DNA of 64,000 nt from Microbacterium aurugineum (lineage in GTDB: Bacteria; Actinomycetota; Actinomycetes; Actinomycetales; Microbacteriaceae), in NCBI RefSeq assembly GCF_023101205.1, contig NZ_CP078078.1:3481411-3545410 (forward strand), given 5' to 3'. The notes beneath the pieces are model-generated. The model ran no database searches and was not told the DNA's origin. It saw only the letters and a program-made list of their open reading frames with translations. The translations under genes were made by a program, and so were the position numbers. Shown here piece by piece: positions 43,902 through 50,729 of the stretch (its first letter is position 1; each line of letters begins with the position of its first letter).

Positions 43902-44701
43902 CAGACGAACAACCTTCCCAGGCCGATGATGCGTTCGAGCACGATCATGAGGACGACGGTGAGCAGGACCATGAGAGTCGATACCGCCGCCACGGTGGGC
44001 GAGGTGCTGAACTCCAGCTGGCCGTAGATGGCGATGGGGAGCGTCTCGAGCTGCGGTGTGCGCAGGAAGAGGGCGATCACCGCATCGTCGAAGGAGATGT
44101 TGAAGGCGAAGAACGCACCCGCCGCGATGCCGGGGCGGGCGATGGGCAGCACGACGAGGCGGTAGCGGTTCCAGGCGCTCGCGCCGAGGGTGCGCGCGGC
44201 TTCTTCCGTGAAGTGGTCTGCCCGCGCCATCACGCCGGTGACGGTGCGCATCACGTACGGGATCGCGATCACGACGTGCACGGCGATCAGGACACCGACG
44301 TTCGGTGCGCCGATCGTGAGCGACGAGATCGACAGGGCACCGATCGCCAGGATGATCGTCGGGATCGTCAGCGGCGACATCAGCAGGGCTTGGATGGCGG
44401 CGCCGCCGGGGATGGTGAAGCGGGTCAGCGCGAGGGCGGCAGCGGTGCCGATCGACGCGGCCACGACGGCCACGGTGACGCCGACCACGAGGCTCAGACG
44501 GAACGGTTCGAGGTAGGTGTCCGAGGTGAGCGCCTCGACGTACCAGTCGAGGGTGAACCCCTGACCGGGGAACGTGAGGAAGCGGTTCTCGCCGACGGAC
44601 GCACCGGCGACGACCAGGAGCGGGACGAGCATGTAGAGCGTCACGATGACGCCGAGGACGATGGCGAGGACCCTGCCGAGGATCGGAACGGAACGGACCA
44701 T
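43901..44701 (-). CDS. ABC transporter permease, PotC type
   Basis: 266-aa permease with six helices and an EAA loop (EEAARTLGASAWNRYRLVVLPIARPG). ATG 44701 (MVRSVPIL) begins two bases after the stop of the preceding permease gene. Partner of the PotB-type permease in a polyamine-class importer. Confidence 0.9.
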   Translation of the reverse strand: MVRSVPILGRVLAIVLGVIVTLYMLVPLLVVAGASVGENRFLTFPGQGFTLDWYVEALTSDTYLEPFRLSLVVGVTVAVVAASIGTAAALALTRFTIPGGAAIQALLMSPLTIPTIILAIGALSISSLTIGAPNVGVLIAVHVVIAIPYVMRTVTGVMARADHFTEEAARTLGASAWNRYRLVVLPIARPGIAAGAFFAFNISFDDAVIALFLRTPQLETLPIAIYGQLEFSTSPTVAAVSTLMVLLTVVLMIVLERIIGLGRLFV

Positions 44702-44703
44702 GG

Positions 44704-45531
44704 TCACACCTTCTGCTTCCCGAGTCGGGACGTCGCTGCGAGCACGAGCATGACCCCGGCGAAGAGCAGCACCGCCTGCGCGGCCGCGAACGACCAGTCG
44801 AGGTTGGTGGTCGCATCGACGTAGATGGTCTGCGCGAACACAGGGATCTGCGCCCCGCCGATGAAGCGCGGCGTGATGAACGAGCTCACCGAGAGGACGA
44901 AGACGAGCGAGGCACCGGCGACGATGCCGGGGATCGCGAGCGGGAGGACGACGTGCCACAGCGTGCGCCAGAATCCGGCGCCGAGCGTGCGCGACGCCTC
45001 TTCGAGCTGAGGCTTGATGCCGGAGATCACACCCAGGATGCTGAGCACCGCGAACGGCAGGAGCACCTGCACCATCGCGATCACGACCCCGGTCTCGGTG
45101 CCGAGGAAGCCCTGCGTGCCGCCGACGAGGAACTCCACGCCGGGAATCTGCATCATCAGCCCGGCCGGTCCCATCAGGACGACCCAGCCGAAGGTGCGGA
45201 CCACGACGCTCGTCATGAGGGGGAGGATCACCACGATGAGCAGGAAGGAGCGCACCAGGGAGCCGGCGCGAGCCATCACGTACGACAGCGGGATCGCGAT
45301 GACGAGCGTGATGATCGTCTGGATCACCCCCAGGCGGAGCGAACGCAGCGCCGCCTGGAGGTGATATTCACTCGTGAACAACCGGGTGAAGTTGTCGAGG
45401 GTGAACCCGCCTGCCGACGATTGCACGCTCATGAGGAGCATGCCAGCCACCGGGGTGATGAAGGCGAGCGCGAGCAGCACGATCGCCGGCAGGAGCAGGA
45501 GCCAGGGCTCCCTACGGGTTCGGACACTCAT
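44704..45531 (-). CDS. ABC transporter permease, PotB type
   Basis: 275-aa permease with six helices and EAA loop (EEASRTLGAGFWRTLWHVVLPLAIPG). ATG 45531 (MSVRTRREPW) overlaps the binding-protein stop by 4 bases. The PotB/PotC order and sizes are those of PotBC/PotHI systems. Confidence 0.9.
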   Translation of the reverse strand: MSVRTRREPWLLLLPAIVLLALAFITPVAGMLLMSVQSSAGGFTLDNFTRLFTSEYHLQAALRSLRLGVIQTIITLVIAIPLSYVMARAGSLVRSFLLIVVILPLMTSVVVRTFGWVVLMGPAGLMMQIPGVEFLVGGTQGFLGTETGVVIAMVQVLLPFAVLSILGVISGIKPQLEEASRTLGAGFWRTLWHVVLPLAIPGIVAGASLVFVLSVSSFITPRFIGGAQIPVFAQTIYVDATTNLDWSFAAAQAVLLFAGVMLVLAATSRLGKQKV

Positions 45532-46607
45532 TTGGTGATCAGCGCATTCCACTCATCGGTCCAGGACTGCCGCGAAGCTGCGACATCGCCCGGAGCGTAG
45601 ACGACGACCGTCTCCAGCTCGTCGCCGGTGAGCACGGCTTCCGCGGCGTCGCCGGAGAGTTCGGTCTGGGTGTTGACCGGCGAGTACCGCATGTTCTCCG
45701 CGAAGACGGCCTGCGCTTCGGGGCGCAGTTCGAAATCGATGAAGAGCTTCGCGAGGTCGGGGTTGTCCCGGCCCTCGACCACGTTCGCCGTGATGAGGGA
45801 GGCGGTGACGCCCTCCTTCGGGACGATGAACTCTACCGGAAGGCCCGCGTCCTGCAGCGTGCCGGCGTAGTCCATCGCGTACGGGGCGAGCCAGGTGTCG
45901 CGCTGTGCGAAGGCGGTCTGCAGGTCGGGCGAGGTGGGTACGACGATCGCGTCGCCCGACGAAGCCAGCTCCCCGAGGTCGGTGATCGCCTGCGAGGGGT
46001 CCTCGATACCGCCGCCGAGCGCATCGGAGACACGGAGCATCGAGAGCACGCCGTACGTGTTCGAGAAGTCCGTGAGGGCGATGTGGCCGGCGTAGGCCTC
46101 GTCGAACAGGTCGAGCCACGAGGTCGGTGCCGGAGCATCGGCCTCGGTGTTGTAGACGAGTCCGATCGGTGCGAGCTGGATCACAGGGCCCTCCCCGCGC
46201 TCGAGGCCGGCCGTGGCGAGGTCGATCAGGTCACCGGATTCGGACAGCTCGTCGGCGGCGATCGGTGCGATGAGACCGTCCGCGGCGGCGGTGAGCTCCT
46301 GCCCGCCGGAGAAGTGCACGACATCGATCTGCGGGCTGGCCTTCTGGGCGGTGACCTGCGCGAGGGCATCGGCGCTGTACAGCGTGATCAGTTCGACCTT
46401 GGCGCCGGTCTCCTCCTCGAAGGGATCGACGACGGCCTCGATGAAGGCCTTCTCCCAGTCGCCGCCGAACGACGTGACGACGAGGGTCTCGCCGGCGAAC
46501 TCCTTGTCGCCGGACGATGCGGTGTCATCGCCGGCCGCACAGCCGGCGAGGACGAGGGCGCCGGTGGCGACGAGCGCTCCGGTGGTGAGGATTCTTCGGG
46601 TATTCAT
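45528..46607 (-). CDS. ABC transporter binding lipoprotein, PotD/PotF-like
   Basis: 359-aa periplasmic-type binding protein with a lipoprotein signal (GALVLAGC, lipid on C23). The mature domain (ETLVVTSFGGDWEKAFIEAVVDPFEEETGAKVELI; IALTDFSNTYGVL) matches the spermidine/putrescine/iron class 1 cluster. Substrate not certain: within this operon a putrescine-derived or gamma-glutamyl compound is likely. AAGGAG lies seven bases before the ATG. Confidence 0.88.
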   Translation of the reverse strand: MNTRRILTTGALVATGALVLAGCAAGDDTASSGDKEFAGETLVVTSFGGDWEKAFIEAVVDPFEEETGAKVELITLYSADALAQVTAQKASPQIDVVHFSGGQELTAAADGLIAPIAADELSESGDLIDLATAGLERGEGPVIQLAPIGLVYNTEADAPAPTSWLDLFDEAYAGHIALTDFSNTYGVLSMLRVSDALGGGIEDPSQAITDLGELASSGDAIVVPTSPDLQTAFAQRDTWLAPYAMDYAGTLQDAGLPVEFIVPKEGVTASLITANVVEGRDNPDLAKLFIDFELRPEAQAVFAENMRYSPVNTQTELSGDAAEAVLTGDELETVVVYAPGDVAASRQSWTDEWNALITK

Positions 46608-46648
46608 GCACTGCTCCTTCGGGATGGGTCCAGCACTGAGTAGACGCC

Positions 46649-47119
46649 TTAGACCAGGCGTCCGATGGTGAGCTGCTTCGCTCCGTCGATGCGGATCGCC
46701 GCGCTTTCCTTGGCGAACTCCGCGAGTCCTTCGGTGATGCCGCCCCAGATGTTGACGGGTGTCCATCCGAGCGGGCCGAGAGTACGGGCACCACGATCGT
46801 AGAAGACGCCGATCTCGTACCACTCGAACGGCAGGCCGCCCATCTGCATGGGACGCTGCCAGTACCACTGCAGGTCACCCGGTGCGGGTACGACCTGCTG
46901 GTTCTCGAACGGCACCTTCTCCGGGTCGAAGTTCTGCGCCTCTTCGGGGAGGCCGACCATGACCTCGGGGCCGGCGTACATCGCGTGCATCGCCTGCATG
47001 GTGACCGGCTTCTCCAGTGCACCCCACATGGCCTCGCAGGTGCGAGGGGCGAGGTCCTCGAACAGGGTGGCGACGGCGCGGACGCCGTTCTCGTACTCGA
47101 GGAAGACCTGCTTGGTCAT
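46649..47119 (-). CDS. DUF3830 (cyclophilin-like fold) protein
   Basis: 156-aa DUF3830 protein: VFLEYENGVRAVATLFEDLAPRTCEAMWGAL at the start and WYEIGVFYDRGARTLGPLGWTPVNIWGGI in the middle. The family is predicted to have a cyclophilin-like beta-barrel; biochemical role unknown. Its ATG overlaps the amidohydrolase stop by 4 bases, so it is made together with the PuuD-like enzyme, suggesting a role in the same catabolic step or in sensing. Confidence 0.85.
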   Translation of the reverse strand: MTKQVFLEYENGVRAVATLFEDLAPRTCEAMWGALEKPVTMQAMHAMYAGPEVMVGLPEEAQNFDPEKVPFENQQVVPAPGDLQWYWQRPMQMGGLPFEWYEIGVFYDRGARTLGPLGWTPVNIWGGITEGLAEFAKESAAIRIDGAKQLTIGRLV

Positions 47120-47874
47120 CGTGTTCCTTTCTCCGCAGCGGGTTGTTCCGCTGCTCGTTCGCGGGCGGCCGAGACGAACGCCGCGAACAGCGGCATCTCC
47201 TCCGCGGCCTCATCGGGGTCGATCATCTTCTCGGGGTGCCACTGCACCGCCCAGAAGGGCCAGTCGCCGTCTGCTTCGACGGCTTCGACGATCCCGTCCG
47301 AGGCCCACGCGACCGGGTGCAGGTCGGGGGCGGGGACGGCGATGGACTGGTGGTGGATGGTGTTCACGATCCGGTGCCGCGTGCCGTACAGGTCGGCGAG
47401 ACGGCTGCCGTCGGCGAGTCTGATCGGATGCCGGGCCGCGAGCTGCTGGTCTGCTCCGCGCACGGGCTGGTGATCCTCGGTGTGCGGGATGTCGACGAGG
47501 AGGGTGCCGCCGAAGGCGACGTTGGACACCTGCAGCCCGCGACAGACGGCGAGGACCGGGATGCCACGTCGGCGGGCGCCCCGCGCGAGGGCGATCTCGA
47601 ACCCGTCGCGCGACGGATCGTAGGACTTGCCCTCCTGCGGTTCCGCGCCGTAGCGGGACGGGTGCACGTCTTCTCCACCCGAGAGGAGCAGTCCGTCGAG
47701 GCGGTCGAGAACGTCGTCGACGCCCGCCGTCGGGGGCAGCAGGACGACGGCGCCACCGGCGGCTTCGACGGGTGCGGCGTACTCGGCACCCAGGGTGTGT
47801 GCGGGGCGGCCCGCCCCGAGATCGGTGTCGATGAAGCGACGCCAGGTCGTGATGCCGATGAGCGGACGGGTCAT
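47116..47874 (-). CDS. puuD: Gamma-glutamyl-gamma-aminobutyrate hydrolase-like (PuuD), peptidase C26
   Basis: 252-aa class I glutamine amidotransferase-like hydrolase; PuuD releases glutamate from gamma-glutamyl-GABA. Motifs: LLLSGGEDVHPSRYG, catalytic nucleophile in VLAVCRGLQVSNVAFGG, and the His/Glu pair in AVQWHPEKM. ATG 47874 overlaps the aldehyde dehydrogenase stop by 4 bases. The PuuC-PuuD pairing supports the assignment; the exact acyl partner may differ. Confidence 0.88.
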   Translation of the reverse strand: MTRPLIGITTWRRFIDTDLGAGRPAHTLGAEYAAPVEAAGGAVVLLPPTAGVDDVLDRLDGLLLSGGEDVHPSRYGAEPQEGKSYDPSRDGFEIALARGARRRGIPVLAVCRGLQVSNVAFGGTLLVDIPHTEDHQPVRGADQQLAARHPIRLADGSRLADLYGTRHRIVNTIHHQSIAVPAPDLHPVAWASDGIVEAVEADGDWPFWAVQWHPEKMIDPDEAAEEMPLFAAFVSAARERAAEQPAAEKGTR

Positions 47875-49361
47875 GACAGCTCGATCCAGGTGGTCTTGAG
47901 ATCGGTGAACTTGTCGATCGCATGCAGGCTCTTGTCGCGGCCGAAGCCCGACCCCTTGACCCCGCCGAAGGGGATCGTCATGTCGCCCTCCTCGAAGCAG
48001 TTCACCCAGACGACGCCGGCACGCAGACGTCGCGACAGGGTGTGCACCGCGTTGAGGTCGGTGCTCCACAGCGCGGCCGCGAGTCCGTACTCGGTGCCGT
48101 TGGCGATCTCGAGGGCGTCCTCCACGTCGTCATAGGCGATGACCGAGAGGACGGGGCCGAAGACCTCGCGCTGGGCGACTTCGTGCTGCGGTGTGACTCC
48201 GAGCACCACGGGGGCGAAGTAACTGCCGCCGTCGACGGCCTCGAAACGCTCCGGGGTTCCGGCCGCGAGCTCTCCGCCTTCCGCCTGGGCGCGCTCCACG
48301 AAACCGGCGATGCCGGCGAGCTGCTTCTCGCTGACGATCGCTCCCATCGAGGTGGTGACATCGAACGGGTCGGCGGGCAGACTCGTCCGCGCGACTTCGG
48401 CGGCGATCTCCAGCGCACGATCATGCTGCGCGCGGGGCACGAGCAGGCGGGACGACGCCGTGCACATCTGTCCCTGGTTGTAGAAGCATCCGTCGGCCGT
48501 GGCACGCACCGCGCGCTCCAGGTCGGCGTCGGGCAGCACCAGGCTCGCGGTCTTCCCGCCGAGCTCGGGCCAGACCCGCTTGCCGTTGGATACCGCCGAG
48601 TAGCCCAGGAAGCGCCGTCCGACCTCCGGGGATCCCGTGAAGGTGACGATGTCGACGTCGGGGTGCTCGCCGAGGGCGCGACCGGCGACGTGTCCGGCGC
48701 CGGGGAGGACGTTGAGCACGCCGGAGGGGATGCCGGCCTCGTGCGCGAGCTCGGCCAGTCGCAGCGCCGAGTAGGTCGTGTGCTCGGCGGGCTTGAGCAC
48801 CACGCTGTTGCCGACCGCGAGGGCCGGGGCGAGCTTCCAGGCGGTCATGGTCAGCGGGAAGTTCCACGGCACCACGGCCGCGACGACGCCTGCGGGCTCC
48901 CGGGTGACGAGCGCGAGACTGTTCGGCGTGGTGACGGGGGCCTCGTCGAGGATCTTGTCGGCGGCCTCGCCGTACCAGCGGAAGCAGGTGACGACGGCGT
49001 GAAGCTCGGTCTGCAGAGCCTCACGGACGGGCTTTCCCATCTCGAGCGAGATCGTGAGGGCGAGCTCTTCGGCGTTGTCGTGGATCTTCTGCGCGAAGGC
49101 GATCAGCCGCTGTCCGCGCTCACGAGGGGCGATCCGCGACCAGACCCCGGAATCGAAGGCGGTGCGCGCGGAGCGGACGGCCCGGTCCACATCGGCCGGC
49201 GAGGCGGCGCTGATCTGCGGAAGTGCGCGACCGTCGCGGGGGCTCACGGGAGACAGGGGCTCGGCCGAGCCCTCCTCCCACGCGCCGTCGATGAACATGC
49301 GCGTGTGCAGGGGCAGCGTCGCCGCGCGATCCGCCCAGTCGTCTCCAGTAGCCGTGAACAC
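47871..49361 (-). CDS. puuC: Aldehyde dehydrogenase, PuuC-like
   Basis: 496-aa NAD(P)-dependent aldehyde dehydrogenase. VVPWNFPLTM, FTGSPEVGRRF, ELGGK with the general-base glutamate, and the catalytic cysteine in GQMCTASSR are all intact; the C-terminal FGGVKGSGFGRDKS follows. PuuC oxidises gamma-glutamyl-gamma-aminobutyraldehyde; the PuuD partner supports that use. Starts at GTG 49361 with GGAGAGG six bases upstream; that Shine-Dalgarno lies in a 12-bp hairpin. First gene of the operon. Confidence 0.88.
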   Translation of the reverse strand: MFTATGDDWADRAATLPLHTRMFIDGAWEEGSAEPLSPVSPRDGRALPQISAASPADVDRAVRSARTAFDSGVWSRIAPRERGQRLIAFAQKIHDNAEELALTISLEMGKPVREALQTELHAVVTCFRWYGEAADKILDEAPVTTPNSLALVTREPAGVVAAVVPWNFPLTMTAWKLAPALAVGNSVVLKPAEHTTYSALRLAELAHEAGIPSGVLNVLPGAGHVAGRALGEHPDVDIVTFTGSPEVGRRFLGYSAVSNGKRVWPELGGKTASLVLPDADLERAVRATADGCFYNQGQMCTASSRLLVPRAQHDRALEIAAEVARTSLPADPFDVTTSMGAIVSEKQLAGIAGFVERAQAEGGELAAGTPERFEAVDGGSYFAPVVLGVTPQHEVAQREVFGPVLSVIAYDDVEDALEIANGTEYGLAAALWSTDLNAVHTLSRRLRAGVVWVNCFEEGDMTIPFGGVKGSGFGRDKSLHAIDKFTDLKTTWIELS

Positions 49362-49366
49362 GGTCG

Positions 49367-49397
49367 TCCTCTCCAGGGGTGATGGCCCTGGAGAGGA
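49367..49397 (-). promoter_or_regulatory. Hairpin covering the puuC ribosome binding site
   Basis: On the minus strand, arms TCCTCTCCAGGG and CCCTGGAGAGGA form a perfect 12-bp stem with a 7-base loop. The 3' arm contains the GGAGAGG Shine-Dalgarno, six bases from the GTG start. In RNA it would block translation; in DNA it could be an operator for the neighbouring Lrp/AsnC regulator. Confidence 0.7.
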
Positions 49398-49425
49398 TAC
49401 TCGCCCTATTTCGCCACTAGGTCAA
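49397..49425 (-). promoter_or_regulatory. Possible promoter of the Puu-like operon
   Basis: On the minus strand TTGACC (49425-49420), 17 bases, then GAGTAT (49402-49397). The -10 match is only 3 of 6. If real, transcription begins within or just before the ribosome-site hairpin. Confidence 0.4.
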
Positions 49426-49476
49426 GCGATAGAGACCGATCTCGCCATTTCGTTACATGCAGGTAACAGAATCGGC

Positions 49477-50502
49477 CTAGAGGCGAATAGCGCCCGTGGG
49501 CATGTCATTGGCCAGCGCGGCGGGTGCCTCGTCGACGATCAGGGACCCGCGCAGCACCGGAGTGATCACCACCAGCGACTCGACGACCTCGAGTCCGTCG
49601 TGCCCCGCCACGGCGGGACCGGTGAGGAACTCGTAGAACGCATCCGCATCCTTGACGAGCACATTGGCCAGCAGCTGCGAGGTCCCCGTGGTGGCGGCGA
49701 TGAACTTCACCTCCGGTGCGGCGGCGAGAGCCGCTCCCACCTTCTCGAGGCGCGCCATCGGGACGCGGAGCCACACCAGAGCCTCCAAACCGAGGCCGAA
49801 CAGGCTCGGCACCACCTCGGTGCGGGGATGCATGAGGCCGCGACGGCTCAGGGACTCCATCCGTCTCCGGGTGGTGGTGACGTTCAGTCCCAGTGACCGG
49901 GCGAGCTGCGCGACCGGCATCCGACCGTCTTTCAGCAGCAGGCGGATCAGTGCTTCCTCGTCCGCGCTGAGGGAATCGGCGGGGTCGACCTCGGAGCCGG
50001 ACGACTCGTCGAGCATGCGGGCCTGTTCGTCGGTGAGCACTCCCGCGCGCCAATCGTGCCCCGAGCGGAAGAACTTCAGCACCGTCGTCACGTTGATCGA
50101 GTCGATGCCCTCGAGCTCGGGGAAGTCGGTGAAGAGCAGCTCACGGATGGAGGCGTCGTCGCGGGGGAGCAGCATTCCGGCGATGTCGCTGCTGCCTTCG
50201 AGCACCGAGACGGAGGAGGCGTCCGACCGTCGTGCCAGCGTGCGTGCCACATGCCAGAGCGCGTGCGGTTCGGTCGTGATGCGGAACAGCACCGCGCGGG
50301 CGTGGAGCACTCTGGCGGGGTCGACATAGGTAGAGACCCGCACCAGTCCGCGGTCGAGCAGTCGCTGTCCACGGCGGGCGACGGTGCGTTCCGGCAGATC
50401 GACCACGCGGCCGATCTCCCCCCACGACGCACGGCCGTTCACCTGCAGGGCCGCGGCGACGATCCGATCGGTTTCGTCGGCCATCACATCGTTCGTGGGC
50501 AC
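49477..50502 (-). CDS. Lrp/AsnC-family regulator, double-module
   Basis: 341-aa regulator made of two AsnC-like units: first winged helix at about 8-60 (ASWGEIGRVVDLPERTVARRGQRLLDRGLV), ligand-type domain to about 150, second helix-turn-helix at about 180-235 (MPVAQLARSLGLNVTTTRRRMESLSRRGLM) and a second RAM-like domain to the end. Ordinary family members are half this size. GTG 50502 has AAGGAG six bases upstream. It precedes the Puu-like operon in the same direction and is its likely regulator. Confidence 0.88.
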   Translation of the reverse strand: MPTNDVMADETDRIVAAALQVNGRASWGEIGRVVDLPERTVARRGQRLLDRGLVRVSTYVDPARVLHARAVLFRITTEPHALWHVARTLARRSDASSVSVLEGSSDIAGMLLPRDDASIRELLFTDFPELEGIDSINVTTVLKFFRSGHDWRAGVLTDEQARMLDESSGSEVDPADSLSADEEALIRLLLKDGRMPVAQLARSLGLNVTTTRRRMESLSRRGLMHPRTEVVPSLFGLGLEALVWLRVPMARLEKVGAALAAAPEVKFIAATTGTSQLLANVLVKDADAFYEFLTGPAVAGHDGLEVVESLVVITPVLRGSLIVDEAPAALANDMPTGAIRL

Positions 50503-50676
50503 GGGCTCTCCTTCACCGGGGACGGACTCGGGTGAAGGTTATCCCAGTGCGCCGAGCCGCCGGGACCAAAACGGAGACCGGACGCGGTCGTCGCGGCGTG
50601 TCTCGAGCCGACCTGCCGCCGGAGCGCGAGACGGTCCCGGTTTCGGCATCCGCGCGCGGGAGCAGCGCCACGAACG

Positions 50677-50712
50677 AGGACGCCGTCCAGGCCGAAGCCC
50701 GGACGGCGTCCT
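50677..50712 (-). terminator. Terminator of the metallophosphoesterase gene
   Basis: Perfect 12-bp stem AGGACGCCGTCC/GGACGGCGTCCT with a 12-base loop, starting 17 bases beyond the metallophosphoesterase stop. It lies in the 227-base gap before the regulator gene, which otherwise shows nothing clear. Confidence 0.75.
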
Positions 50713-50729
50713 GTGATGACGATCGCGGA

